This document shows positions 1 through 8,807 of a stretch of DNA of 64,000 nucleotides, piece after piece. The notes beneath the pieces are model-generated. The model had not been told where the DNA came from. It saw only the letters and a list, made by a program, of their open reading frames with translations, and searched no databases. Origin of the DNA: Solirubrobacter ginsenosidimutans (GTDB lineage Bacteria > Actinomycetota > Thermoleophilia > Solirubrobacterales > Solirubrobacteraceae). Position 1 is the stretch's first letter. The number at the start of each line of letters is the position of its first letter. Location: assembly GCF_027587205.1 (NCBI RefSeq), contig NZ_JAPDOD010000050.1:1-64000 (forward strand), read 5' to 3'. Both the position numbers and the translations under genes were made by a program.

Positions 1-1329
1 GGCAATGGCGGCGCGGGTCGTGCCGGCGCGGGCAGTGGCCACGGCGGCGCCGGCGGTCGCGACTCGCGCGGCAACGGCGGCCACGGAAACAAGGGCGGCG
101 GCAGCGGCAACGGCCGCGGCGGCAACGCGGGCGGCGGCAACGGCAGTGCCGGTGGTGGCCACAGCGGTTCCGGCGCTCGCGACTCGCGCGGCAATGGCCG
201 CCGCGGCGGCAACGCCGGCCACGGGAACAACGGCGGCGCGGGCGGCCCCTCCGGCGGCGCGGGCAACCCGCGCGGCAACGGCGGGTCGGGTAGCGCTGGC
301 GCGGGTGGTGGCCACAGCGGCTCCGGTGCTCGCGACTCGCGCGGCAACAACGGCGGCGCAGCCAACCCGCGCGGAAACGGCGGCGGGACCGCGCCCGGGC
401 GGCAAGGGAGTGCAAACAAGCGCGGGACGGGCGCGGGTGGTGACGGCGCGTCCGTGACCGGCCGCCGTGGCAATGGGCGGACGGGCGACCGGCGTGAGTC
501 CGCGCCCGGTCCGCGTGAGCGTGGCGGTCGGCGGCGTGGTGGCGGCGCGGGCTCGCGCCACCGACGAGGCCGTGGTCGCGCCCCTGTCCCGCAGCCGCCG
601 ACCCCCACCCCGACCCCGGACCCGGCCCCGGCCCCGCCGAGTGGAGGCGACATGCCCGAGCCGACCGTTCCGACTCCTGGTGGCGGTGTCCCCGAGCCGA
701 CCGTCCCGACGCCCGGTGGCGGCCTCCCCTGGCCGATCGTGCCGATCCCCGGCGGCGGCCTGCCCTGGCCGATCGTGCCCGCGCCCGGGCCGATCGGACC
801 CACGCCCGGTGGCGGCGTGCCCGGTCCTACCGTTCCGACACCCGACCCGGTTGTCCCCACGCCCGGCCCGGCCGTGCCCGGTGGCGGCATGGCGCCCAGC
901 CCGGCCGTGCCCTCCCCCACCGCGGGTCCGTCAGCGCCGCCGGTGCTGCCGCCGTCACGCCGGGTCGTGCCCACCGATCGCCCCGTGACTACGACGGGCG
1001 GGGCGCCGAGCGCGGCGAACCCGCGGCCGGTCCCGGTGAGCGGCGAGGCGACGCGGACGGGCACGAGCACGCCGCCCGGTCCGGCGGCGCCGCAGACCCA
1101 TCGCGGCGGGGCGCCGGCGTCGCGCGCTCCCCGATCACCGTCGCGGACCGCCCCGCGTCACCCCCATACGCCGCGACGAGACCCGGACCAGGGGCCCGTC
1201 GGACCGTTCGGACTGCTCAGGCCGACCGCCGAGCGCGCGAAGGACATCGCACCGTTCGCCGTGCTGGCGCTGATCCTGCTCGTGGTGGCGCCGATGGTGG
1301 CATCGCGCCGGGCGCGGCCGCGAGCCTGA
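1..1329 (+). CDS. Gly/Pro-rich surface protein with C-terminal membrane anchor (5' end outside window)
   Basis: The frame is open from the first base of the window to the TGA at 1327-1329, so the gene starts upstream; 442 residues are visible. Residues 1-150 are a Gly/Asn/Ser/Arg low-complexity region with repeated SGSGARDSRGN-type units. Residues about 200-300 are Pro/Gly-rich with repeated VPTPGGG and LPWPIVP modules. The last 30 residues hold one hydrophobic segment (APFAVLALILLVVAPMVA) followed by Arg-rich RRARPRA, as in a C-terminal stop-transfer anchor. There is no LPXTG motif. I infer a cell-surface or wall-spanning protein; no enzymatic domain is recognisable. A GTG at 454 lies in the same frame and could be mistaken for the start. 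Confidence 0.7.
   Translation, partial: GNGGAGRAGAGSGHGGAGGRDSRGNGGHGNKGGGSGNGRGGNAGGGNGSAGGGHSGSGARDSRGNGRRGGNAGHGNNGGAGGPSGGAGNPRGNGGSGSAGAGGGHSGSGARDSRGNNGGAANPRGNGGGTAPGRQGSANKRGTGAGGDGASVTGRRGNGRTGDRRESAPGPRERGGRRRGGGAGSRHRRGRGRAPVPQPPTPTPTPDPAPAPPSGGDMPEPTVPTPGGGVPEPTVPTPGGGLPWPIVPIPGGGLPWPIVPAPGPIGPTPGGGVPGPTVPTPDPVVPTPGPAVPGGGMAPSPAVPSPTAGPSAPPVLPPSRRVVPTDRPVTTTGGAPSAANPRPVPVSGEATRTGTSTPPGPAAPQTHRGGAPASRAPRSPSRTAPRHPHTPRRDPDQGPVGPFGLLRPTAERAKDIAPFAVLALILLVVAPMVASRRARPRA
151..347 (+). repeat. 44-nt direct repeat inside the Gly-rich region
   Basis: Positions 151-194 and 304-347 are nearly identical over 44 nt (two mismatches), in the same frame and 153 nt (51 codons) apart. They encode GGGHSGSGARDSRGN twice, so the region grew by in-frame duplication. 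Confidence 0.75.
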
Positions 1330-1337
1330 GGCTCGGA

Positions 1338-1368
1338 GCGACTCAGCGCCGGCCCGGCGCTGAGTCGC
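1338..1368. terminator. Hairpin between convergent genes, likely bidirectional terminator
   Basis: Two perfect 15-nt inverted arms (1338-1352 and 1354-1368) separated by one base form a very GC-rich stem 9 nt after the stop at 1329. A partial further copy follows at 1369-1385. There is no T-tract, which is common in this type of genome. Confidence 0.7.
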
Positions 1369-1548
1369 TCAGCGCCGGTCCGGCGCGTGATGCGCTTGGT
1401 GCCGGCCGAACTCGCCGTCAGCGGTACCGTGGGCGACCGGCGCGACCTCGCGCACGATCGGAAGCTGGAAGCCGCGGGCCGCGCGTCGTTCGCGACCTGC
1501 CGGGCGTCTCAGGGGGTCGATGCCTGCGGTTGGATCGGTCGCGGTCAT
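1369..1548 (-). CDS. 59-residue micro-ORF translationally coupled to thiolase
   Basis: An ATG at 1548-1546 overlaps the thiolase TGA (1547-1545) as ATGA, preceded by a GAGGT element about 7 nt upstream. The product is a 59-residue Arg/His/Pro-rich basic protein (starting [15 protein letters not shown]) with no signal peptide or membrane segment. Function is unknown. The coupling and Shine-Dalgarno-like sequence favour translation, but composition gives little support, so it could be chance. Confidence 0.35.
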   Translation of the reverse strand: MTATDPTAGIDPLRRPAGRERRAARGFQLPIVREVAPVAHGTADGEFGRHQAHHAPDRR

Positions 1549-2849
1549 GCGGCACCTCGGGGGGTTCGTGGGGCGTTGGCTGGGCCGGCGTCGCAGTCGG
1601 CGCCGACAGGGGTGCGGCGGCCGCGGAGGGCACGCGGGCGGGAACGGCTCGAGGCCGCGGTCCGATGCGCGCCGTTGCGGATCACGGCCGCCTGGCCCTG
1701 ACCGCCGCCGACGCACAGCGCCGCGACTCCGCGTCCGGCATTCGTCCGGCGCATCTCGTGCAAGAGGCTGACGAGGATTCGTCCGCCGCTCGCGCCGATC
1801 GGGTGCCCGAGGGCGATTGCGCCGCCGTGCGGGTTCACCCGCTCCGCCTCGAGGCCGAGCTCGCGGATCACCGCGAGCGATTGCGCGGCGAACGCCTCGT
1901 TGAGCTCGAACAGGTCGATGTCGCGCAGGCTGAGCCTGGCCCTGGCGAGGGCGGCGCGCACCGCGGGGACCGGCCCGAGGCCCATGATCGCGGGGTCCAG
2001 GCCCACGGACGCATGGCTCTCGACGCTGCCGAACGGCTCCAGCCCGAGCTCGGCCGCCCGCCGGGCCGACATCACCACGAGCGCCGCCGCACCGTCGTTG
2101 AGGCCGGACGCGTTGCCGGCTGTCACCGTGCCGTCGTCGGCACGGAAGGCGGTGCGGAGCCGGGCGAGCGCCTCGACGGTCGTTCCCGCCCGCGGGGACT
2201 CGTCGGTGTCGACGAGGCGGGTCCCGCGCCCGTGCGGCACCCTGATCGGCACGATCTCGTCGCGGAACACGCCGGCGTCGAGGGCGCGCTCGGCCTTCTG
2301 CTGGCTGGCCGCGGCGAACGCGTCCTGGTCCTCGCGCGTGATGCCGAACTGCTCCGCGACGTTCTCGGCGGTGATCCCCATGTGGATGTCGTGGAAGGCA
2401 TCGGTCAGGCCGTCGTGGACCATCGAGTCGATGAACGCGGCGTCGCCCAGACGCGCGCCGAAGCGCGCCTCCGGCACGAGATAGGGAGCGCGCGACATGC
2501 TCTCCATGCCGCCGGCGACCACGATGTCCGCGTCGCCGGCGCGGATCGCCTGCGCGGCGAGCGCGACGGACTTCAGGCCCGAGCCGCACAGCATGTTGAC
2601 CGTCGTGGCGGGGACCGCGTTCGGGATGCCGGCCGCGAGCGCGGCCTGGCGCGCCGGGTTCTGTCCGAGGCCGGCCTGCAACACACAGCCCAGCAACACC
2701 TCGTCGACGGCGTCGGCGCGAAGGCCGATGCGCTCGAGCGCGGCGCGCACCGCGTGCGCCGCCAGTTGTGGTGCGGGGATGTCCTTCAATGCGCCGCCGA
2801 AGCTGCCGACGGGGGTGCGCAAAGCGCTGACGATGACGGGCCGGTCCAT
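1545..2849 (-). CDS. Acetyl-CoA C-acetyltransferase (thiolase), copy 1
   Basis: This 434-residue protein has full thiolase architecture: nucleophile Cys88 in NMLCGSG, NEAF at 318-321, His349 in GHPIGASG and Cys379 in CVGGGQGQ. The family condenses two acetyl-CoA to acetoacetyl-CoA or cleaves 3-ketoacyl-CoA. A normal thiolase ends about residue 392; here about 42 Arg/Ala-rich residues follow, which may be a non-conserved tail. Neighbouring PHA-type genes (reductase at 9788, phasin-like at 9513) suggest a PhaA-like role, but a degradative thiolase is equally compatible. A close paralogue lies at 48313-49554. Confidence 0.93.
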   Translation of the reverse strand: MDRPVIVSALRTPVGSFGGALKDIPAPQLAAHAVRAALERIGLRADAVDEVLLGCVLQAGLGQNPARQAALAAGIPNAVPATTVNMLCGSGLKSVALAAQAIRAGDADIVVAGGMESMSRAPYLVPEARFGARLGDAAFIDSMVHDGLTDAFHDIHMGITAENVAEQFGITREDQDAFAAASQQKAERALDAGVFRDEIVPIRVPHGRGTRLVDTDESPRAGTTVEALARLRTAFRADDGTVTAGNASGLNDGAAALVVMSARRAAELGLEPFGSVESHASVGLDPAIMGLGPVPAVRAALARARLSLRDIDLFELNEAFAAQSLAVIRELGLEAERVNPHGGAIALGHPIGASGGRILVSLLHEMRRTNAGRGVAALCVGGGQGQAAVIRNGAHRTAASSRSRPRALRGRRTPVGADCDAGPANAPRTPRGAA

Positions 2850-2958
2850 TTATCTCACGCTAAGGCAGCCCCCGGGAACGCCAGGCTGGCCGATCGGACT
2901 GCGCCTCTGGCCGTCGGGACAGTCGTGCCTGTTCCGGCCCGCCCGCACTCTGCCGCTA

Positions 2959-4599
2959 ATGAAGAAACGGATTCTCGCGGCGCTCGCCGGCATCGCGGCG
3001 CTGGCCGGCGCGCCGTCGGTCGCCCGAGCGGGTGATGCTGACGCGAGCGCCGTCGCCGTGGCGTCGGGCAACGTGTACGTCGGCGGGTCCACCTTCGCGA
3101 CCGGTGACCTGCGCTCGAGCGTCATCGGTCGCTTCAATCCGGCGGCCGGCGCCTTCGACTGGCTCGAGCGCGTCGAGGGAGCCGCGGGAGCGGCTGACGG
3201 GATCACCGACGTCGTATCCGCCGGCGGCTACGTGTACGGCATCGGTTACGGCAACGGCGGACTCGTCGTGTCGAAGATCGACCCTTCGACTGGCACGCTG
3301 CAGCGCTCATGCGGCGCGGGCGGCGTCACCGTCAACGGGCTCGCCGCATCGATCCTGCCCGGCCGAGCGGCCGCGCTCGGCAACGATCTCGTGGTCGTCG
3401 GCGGGACGCTCGCGCTCCCGACCCGCGGCGTGATCGCGATCGTCGACGGCAGCGACTGCACGGTCCGCACGTCGGCCATGATCGGCGCGGCCGATCCGCA
3501 GTCCAGCGTCGGCTTCACCACGGTCACGATCGATGCGACCGGCCATCCGGTCGCCGCCGGCTTCTCGGGCAGCGACGCGGCGCTGTTTCGCTTCGCGCCC
3601 GACCTGACGCCGATGCAGACGCGCACGTTCGACCTCGGCGGCCTGCTCGGCGAGGCGTTCACCGGGCTGGCCGCCGGGCCGGACGGCGGCGTCGCGGTCG
3701 CCCTCGCGGGCACGACCCTCACCGGCCAGTGCTTCACCCTCCCCGCGCTGAGCGCCGCTCCGGCCTGCGGAGCGGGAGGACGGCGGACGCTCAGCTTCGG
3801 CTCCGGCACCGGCGCACCGGTGGGGAGCGTGGCCCTCGCACGCATGGCGTCGGGTGGCTGGCTCGTCGCCGGCTCCCAGCTCGGGTGGGCGGCGCCCGCC
3901 GGCTTTCTGGCGCGCGCCGCGCTCGCCGCCGTCGCGCCGACGGCGCTCGCCGCGGACACGACCGTGTTCGCCCCCCTCGGCGCGCAGGTCCTCAACCCCT
4001 TCCCGTATCTCCCGTCCGGCTTCGCCGCCGTCACCGCGAACGCCGACGGGATCACCGGGACGGGAACCGCGGGCTACCCCGGTTCCCGCCGGCCGTTCCT
4101 CTTCACGTCGCGGCCGGACGGCAGCCAGGCCGCGGTCACGCCGTTGGACGGGTTCGAGAGCGCTCCGGCGGCCCCGGTCGAGCCCGCTCCGCCGGCCGAT
4201 CCGCCGCCCGCCGACCAACCCGTCGCCGCGCCGCCGCCGGCCGTGCCGCCACGGCCGGCGCTCGCGACCGCGCGCTGGGGGCGACTGGCCAAGCGCCCGG
4301 ACGCGAGCGGCGGGTTCGGCGCGGTGTCGCTGCGCTGTGCCCGCGCGTGCACCGCAGCGGGCACCTACACGGCGAAGGTGCGCGGCCATACGGTGCGCGT
4401 CGGTACGGCGAGCTCGCGGCTCGCGGCCGGTGACGCCGTGCGCCTGCGGCTCGCGCTCTCGCCCAGCGGTCGCAAACGGCTGGGTCACAGCCGCCGGCTC
4501 GCGGTCACGGTCCGCTTCCGCGTGACCGGCGCGCGGCAGGAGCGTGCGCTCTTTCAGACCGCGGTGCGGCTGACCGCGCGCGCAAGCCGGCAGCGCTGA
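2959..4599 (+). CDS. Secreted repeat (propeller-like) protein with Pro-rich linker and C-terminal basic domain
   Basis: The start ATG at 2959 gives a classic signal peptide (MKKRILAALAG... cleavage after ARA, about residue 24). Residues 25-395 contain repeated Gly-rich strands such as VYVGGSTF, VYGIGYGNGG and GRFNPAAG, resembling delta-60/SBBP-type beta-propeller repeats. Residues about 400-435 are a Pro/Ala-rich linker. The last 110 residues form a Cys-pair-containing (RCARACTAAG), Arg/Leu-rich domain common in secreted proteins of this lineage. The 546-residue product should be exported; the ligand is unknown. The frame is open upstream but that part is antisense to the thiolase and was excluded. 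Confidence 0.75.
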   Translation: MKKRILAALAGIAALAGAPSVARAGDADASAVAVASGNVYVGGSTFATGDLRSSVIGRFNPAAGAFDWLERVEGAAGAADGITDVVSAGGYVYGIGYGNGGLVVSKIDPSTGTLQRSCGAGGVTVNGLAASILPGRAAALGNDLVVVGGTLALPTRGVIAIVDGSDCTVRTSAMIGAADPQSSVGFTTVTIDATGHPVAAGFSGSDAALFRFAPDLTPMQTRTFDLGGLLGEAFTGLAAGPDGGVAVALAGTTLTGQCFTLPALSAAPACGAGGRRTLSFGSGTGAPVGSVALARMASGGWLVAGSQLGWAAPAGFLARAALAAVAPTALAADTTVFAPLGAQVLNPFPYLPSGFAAVTANADGITGTGTAGYPGSRRPFLFTSRPDGSQAAVTPLDGFESAPAAPVEPAPPADPPPADQPVAAPPPAVPPRPALATARWGRLAKRPDASGGFGAVSLRCARACTAAGTYTAKVRGHTVRVGTASSRLAAGDAVRLRLALSPSGRKRLGHSRRLAVTVRFRVTGARQERALFQTAVRLTARASRQR

Positions 4600-4650
4600 G
4601 ACCGGCGCCGGCGATCGAGCTTTCCATCACCCCCGACGAAGGAGGTACCG

Positions 4651-5151
4651 ATGACACGCGCCGTGCACGGGCTTAGACGCCTGGCCGCGCTCCCCATGGC
4701 GACCGCGGCACTCGCCGCGCCCGCCCCCTCGTCCGCGCAGGCCGCGGACAGGGCCGCCGCGGTCATCCGCGAGATCAACGCGCAGCGCGCCGCGAACGGC
4801 CTTGGACCGGTGAGGCGGGAGCGCTCGCTGGCCGCGCTCGCCCGCGCCCACTCGGCCCACATGGTCGCGCGCCGGCACTTCAGCCACGGTGACTTCGAAG
4901 CACGGATCCGGCACAGCTCGTGGGCACGGCGGCACACGGCCTGGTCGGCCGCTGAGACGCTCGCGTGGGGAACCGGCCGGCGCGGGACGCCGGCCGGGAT
5001 CGTGGCCGCCTGGATGCAGAGCCCACCGCACCGCCAGATCGTGCTCGACCCGCGGTTCCGCGTGGTCGGCGTCGGGCAGGTCAGGGGCGTCCCCGTCTCT
5101 GGTGCGCACGGCCCGCACGGCCGCACGTACACCGCCGACTTCGGTTCCTGA
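4651..5151 (+). CDS. Secreted CAP-domain (SCP/PR-1-like) protein
   Basis: A strong GGAGGT (4641-4646) precedes the ATG. The 166-residue protein has an N-terminal signal (cleavage about residue 32 after AQA) and a compact bacterial CAP domain: IREINAQRAANGLGPV, the HSAHMVARRHFSH segment, ETLAWG, and WMQSPPHRQIVLDPRF followed by VVGVGQV. The histidines and Glu occupy the usual CAP cavity positions. CAP proteins are extracellular and of mostly unknown activity. The gene ends 4 nt before the convergent protease gene. Confidence 0.88.
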   Translation: MTRAVHGLRRLAALPMATAALAAPAPSSAQAADRAAAVIREINAQRAANGLGPVRRERSLAALARAHSAHMVARRHFSHGDFEARIRHSSWARRHTAWSAAETLAWGTGRRGTPAGIVAAWMQSPPHRQIVLDPRFRVVGVGQVRGVPVSGAHGPHGRTYTADFGS

Positions 5152-5155
5152 CCGA

Positions 5156-6376
5156 CTACCGCCGGCGGATGCGCACGGACGCGCGCAGCACCTCCGCGGC
5201 GGGCGCGGAGCGCGTGGGGATCGCGCCCACCGTCAGCTTGTAGACGCCCGGCACGAGGTTCGAGCCGGCCAGCCGGACCGTCTGTCGCGTACCCGGCTGG
5301 GCGCGCACGATCGTCAACGCTCGTGTGCGGCCGTGCCGCGCCAGGCGCGCGCGCACGAAGCGCGCGCCGGCCGGCACGACGACCGAAGCGTGCAGCTTGC
5401 CGGCGCGCGCGGCGCGCAACGAGATCCGCGACCGCACCCGCAACCTGCGCAGCGCGTCAGCCGGCAGCGCCGGCACGCCGTCCGCGGCCGGATCATCGGC
5501 CGGCTGCTCGGACGGCGACGGCGGCGGGGGCGGCGGCTGCATGGACGGCGCCGGCTGGGTGCCGAGCGTGGTGTTGATGAAGTTGGTGAAGCCGGGCATC
5601 CACGTGTAGACGACGGGGAGCTCCGGCGCGCACGGCGGGCCCCCGTTCTGCGGCGCGTAACTCGTCACGCCCCACAGCACCGGCTCACCGGTGCTCGCGT
5701 CGAACTCCAGCAGCGGCCCGCCGCTGTCTCCGAAGCAGGCTCCGGTCTGATCCGGCGTGCCTGCGCACGTCTGGGTCAGGGGGTCGAAGTCCTGGGCGAC
5801 GGTGGCGCAGTCGGCCGCCGACCGGATCTGCAGATACCCCTCCTGCAGTTCGGGTGTGAAGACCTGGCCGGATTCGTCGATCGCCCCCCATCCCGCGGCG
5901 TTCGGCTTGCCCTGAGGGCTCACGAGCGAGTCGCCGCTCTGGGCGATGCGGATCGGCGGCTGCGCGGTCGGCTGCGCGAGGTGCACCAGCGCGATGTCGT
6001 TGTGGTTGCGCTGCGGGTCGTAGTCGTCGGTCATGACGCTGTCGCCGGCGATCACCTCGGCGTCGGGATCGTCGCGCTTGGTCGTACCGAGGGTCACGCT
6101 CAGCGACTCGAGCGTCTCACCCTGCGGCCCGCGCGTGCAGTGCGCGGCGGTCATGATCCATTGCGGCGCCACGACGCTGCCGGTACACGCGAAGCCGTGC
6201 TCGCCGTCGGGGCCGACATAGGCGCCCCTCAGATAGGCGATCGAGGGCCAGGCGCCGGGCGCGGCGGCAGCGCCGCCGACGATCAGCGGAAGGCCTTGAG
6301 CGCCGGCGATCTGCGGAGCCGAAAATACACATGAGAACGCCACTATTGCAGTCAAAGTCAAGTGTTTCGTGTTCAC
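5156..6376 (-). CDS. Secreted trypsin-like serine protease (S1) with C-terminal domain
   Basis: The catalytic triad is visible: His79 in MTAAHC, Asp127 in NDIALVHL and Ser218 in GDSGGPLL. I chose GTG at 6376 because it places a signal peptide (cleavage near AGA, about residue 26) at the N-terminus and IVGG at the mature start. After the protease domain (about 32-275) comes a Pro-rich linker and a basic domain of about 95 residues (SLRAARAGKLHASVVVPAGA...). That domain is closely matched at the C-terminus of the neighbouring 6513-7676 gene. The mature enzyme likely cleaves proteins outside the cell. Confidence 0.9.
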   Translation of the reverse strand: MNTKHLTLTAIVAFSCVFSAPQIAGAQGLPLIVGGAAAAPGAWPSIAYLRGAYVGPDGEHGFACTGSVVAPQWIMTAAHCTRGPQGETLESLSVTLGTTKRDDPDAEVIAGDSVMTDDYDPQRNHNDIALVHLAQPTAQPPIRIAQSGDSLVSPQGKPNAAGWGAIDESGQVFTPELQEGYLQIRSAADCATVAQDFDPLTQTCAGTPDQTGACFGDSGGPLLEFDASTGEPVLWGVTSYAPQNGGPPCAPELPVVYTWMPGFTNFINTTLGTQPAPSMQPPPPPPSPSEQPADDPAADGVPALPADALRRLRVRSRISLRAARAGKLHASVVVPAGARFVRARLARHGRTRALTIVRAQPGTRQTVRLAGSNLVPGVYKLTVGAIPTRSAPAAEVLRASVRIRRR

Positions 6377-6450
6377 ATATCGACCGTAAGCCGACGGCCT
6401 CGCGCGCGGACGCGCGCGCGCGAGATGCGACACGTTCGGGCGCGCGCACA

Positions 6451-6483
6451 CGGCGACGGCCCCGTGAGCCGGGGCCGTCGCCG
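6451..6483 (-). terminator. Rho-independent-type hairpin after the 6513-7676 gene
   Basis: Fourteen-bp perfect arms (6451-6464 and 6470-6483) around a 5-nt loop lie 29 nt after the stop of the minus-strand gene and upstream of the protease start. No long T-run follows. Confidence 0.75.
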
Positions 6484-6512
6484 TCACTTCATGAGCGGTG
6501 TGCGAGCGCGGC

Positions 6513-7676
6513 TCAGCGCACGCGCACCTGAGCCCGCAGGACGTCGCCCACGAACATCGTCCCGACCGGACTGGCCAGAACCGTGATCGTGTACACGCCG
6601 CGCTTGGCGTTGCGCACGCCGGTCAGCGCGATGGTCTGGCGCGAACCCGCGGCCGCGGCCTGGGCGATCACCTTCGCCTTCGTGGTGCGGTTCTTCGAGA
6701 GGCGCACGCGCACGTAGTTCGCGCCGGTCGGCACGATGAACGAAGCGCGCAGCTTGCCGGCCCGCAGCGAACGCAGCGTGATCTTCTTCTTGGCCAGCAG
6801 GCCGTGCAGCGAGATCTTCGGCGCGGACGGAGCCGCCGGCTGCGGTTCGGGCTGGGGCTCGGGATCGGCCGGCGTCGCGGGCGTCTGCTTGTCGACGCTC
6901 AGCGTCGGGCCGCCGATGTCGGCCGGGTTGCCCGTCGCCACGTCCGGGACGTTGTAGTCCGCGGAGACGTTCAGCGCGCCGTCGGCCAGCTCCGCGAGCG
7001 CTGCGGCGGGGATGGTCGCGGTGTACGAGCCGTCGGAGGCGAGCGTCGCGGCGACCTCGTCCGTCGACAGGTCGGCGGAATCGGTGGCCTTCACGGTCAC
7101 GCTCTTGGTGCCCGGCTGGGCCTGGCCGGTGACCGCGAGATCCCCGCCGGCGGACGCGAAGGAGGCCGTCTTGACCTCGTTGCGGCCCCAGAGCGACAGG
7201 GTGTCGCAACCGGCGATCGGGCCGCCCGTCGTGCCGTCGCCGGCGGCGGTCTGCGCGGGAACGGTCAGGGTCGGGCCGCCGCCGGTGACGGAGACCGTGT
7301 CACCGGGGAGGATGTCGGGCGTCAGGCCGAGGTCGCCGGAAAGCGACAGTGCGCCCTTCTGCCAGCAATCCCCGGCCGGGTTCAACAAGCTCGGCGCGGT
7401 CGTGTTGACGCCGAACGGCAGGCCGAACAGCGCAAGGCCCTGGTACTGGCCGGTCACGACCGGCGCGCCCGTCTTGAGGTCTGGGCGCGTGATCTGAAGC
7501 GTCGCCATGCCCAGTGGCAGGCCGGAGACCTGGACCGAGTCCTTCGCGGCATCGACGGTGATCGCCGATTGCGCGCCGGCGACGGGGGCGGCGACCGCGA
7601 CGCTGACCAGCGCCGCCGTCACCGCCGGCGCGAGCCGCCGGGCCGTGAAGCGCTCGGAAGGCGGAAGGATGTGCAT
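6513..7676 (-). CDS. Secreted GDCWQK-family protein with C-terminal basic domain
   Basis: The 387-residue protein has a signal peptide (cleavage after GAQ, about residue 36), a beta-rich region with the motif GDCWQK followed by LTPD(I/L)xxGD, and a second Cys (GCDTLSLWGRNE). A Pro/Gln linker then leads to an approximately 100-residue C-terminal domain (SLRAGKLRASFIVPTGANYVRVRL) shared with the neighbouring protease. A shorter paralogue lacking the C-terminal domain lies at 47502-48293. I do not recognise a named family; it looks like an extracellular beta-sandwich protein. Confidence 0.75.
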   Translation of the reverse strand: MHILPPSERFTARRLAPAVTAALVSVAVAAPVAGAQSAITVDAAKDSVQVSGLPLGMATLQITRPDLKTGAPVVTGQYQGLALFGLPFGVNTTAPSLLNPAGDCWQKGALSLSGDLGLTPDILPGDTVSVTGGGPTLTVPAQTAAGDGTTGGPIAGCDTLSLWGRNEVKTASFASAGGDLAVTGQAQPGTKSVTVKATDSADLSTDEVAATLASDGSYTATIPAAALAELADGALNVSADYNVPDVATGNPADIGGPTLSVDKQTPATPADPEPQPEPQPAAPSAPKISLHGLLAKKKITLRSLRAGKLRASFIVPTGANYVRVRLSKNRTTKAKVIAQAAAAGSRQTIALTGVRNAKRGVYTITVLASPVGTMFVGDVLRAQVRVR

Positions 7677-7928
7677 GCAGAGTGTCCTGTCGGTAGGGGG
7701 TCAGGCTGCCGCAGAACGGTCGCCGCGCGCCGGACTTCGAGACACTGACCCGAGGTCAGGACCGGACCGGTCCTTCGGCTCCCCGGCGACCCGGCGGGCG
7801 GCCGTGCCGACCCCCTGGGCGGGTCGCGCTGGCGCTCGGGCCAGTGCCTCGGACCCTGGGCCGGACCTAGCTTCACCGTTTCGAGCGCCGCCTCGGCGCA
7901 CCCTCGTACAAGAAACGGAGAATCCCCG

Positions 7929-8807
7929 GTGCCGACGATCGTCACGGGGGCGTCCGGACACCTCGGGCGCCTCGTCGCGGAGGAGCTGCTGGAGCGGCTG
8001 CCCGCGAGCGAACTCATACTCGTCACGCGTCATCCAGAGGCCCTGGAGGACATGACCGAGCGCGGCGCGAGCGTCCGCTACGGCGACTTCGACGAGCCAG
8101 GGTCCCTGCCGGCGGCGTTCGCCGGCGGGACGCGCATGCTGCTGATCAGCACGCTGGCCGTCGGCCGGCGCATCCCGCAGCACCAGAACGCGATCGACGC
8201 GGCCGCCGCGGCCGGCGTCGAGCACGTCGTCTACACGTCGTTCCTGAACCCGGTCGCCCGCCACCCGGTCGGCGCGATCGCGACCGAACACGGCGACACC
8301 GAGGCCCTCCTGCGCGAGAGCCCGCTGCGGTGGACGATCCTGCGCAACGCGACGTTCGCCGAGCTGCAGGTTCAGCCCGGCGCGCTGGCCGTGGCCGGCG
8401 GCAAGCTCTACACCAACGCAGGCGACGGCCGGCTCAGCTACGTGTCGCGGCGCGACGTCGCGCGTGTCGCCGCGACGGTGCTGACCGGCGACGGCCACGA
8501 AGGCATGACGTATGACGTCACCGCCTCGGAGACGCTCTCGCAGCGCGAGCTCGCCGAGCTGCTGGCCGAGGTGAGCGGTCGCGCGGTCAAGCTGGTCCCC
8601 TTGGGCGACCGGGTGCTGACCTGGGGCCTGACCCGCAACGGTGCGCCGAAGCCGGTCGCGAAGGCGATCGCGGCGTTCGGCCGCGCCATCCGCGAGGGGT
8701 ACTACGAAGTCGTCGATCCCGCCGCCGCCACGATCACCGGCCACGACCCGACAAGCATGCGCGACGTCCTGATCGCGCATCGCGGCGACCTCCTCACCTA
8801 CACGTGA
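7929..8807 (+). CDS. NmrA-like / QorB-type NAD(P)H-binding atypical SDR
   Basis: GTG at 7929 with an AAACGGAG element upstream. The 292-residue protein begins with a Rossmann motif TGASGHLG (6-13), then LVTRHPEAL, GDFDEP and the substrate-side LRNATF, the pattern of atypical SDRs such as NmrA and quinone oxidoreductase QOR2. It probably reduces a quinone-like substrate or senses NAD(P) in the cytoplasm. Its stop overlaps or abuts the next gene (GTGA at 8804), so it heads a four-gene operon with a NarL regulator, a phasin-like protein and a PhaB-like reductase. Confidence 0.85.
   Translation: MPTIVTGASGHLGRLVAEELLERLPASELILVTRHPEALEDMTERGASVRYGDFDEPGSLPAAFAGGTRMLLISTLAVGRRIPQHQNAIDAAAAAGVEHVVYTSFLNPVARHPVGAIATEHGDTEALLRESPLRWTILRNATFAELQVQPGALAVAGGKLYTNAGDGRLSYVSRRDVARVAATVLTGDGHEGMTYDVTASETLSQRELAELLAEVSGRAVKLVPLGDRVLTWGLTRNGAPKPVAKAIAAFGRAIREGYYEVVDPAAATITGHDPTSMRDVLIAHRGDLLTYT

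Noticed and set aside
5..457. Ala/Thr/Arg-rich open frame at the window start
   Set aside because: It is the shifted reading of the Gly-rich frame, which is open from base 1 and continues to 1329 with a membrane anchor.
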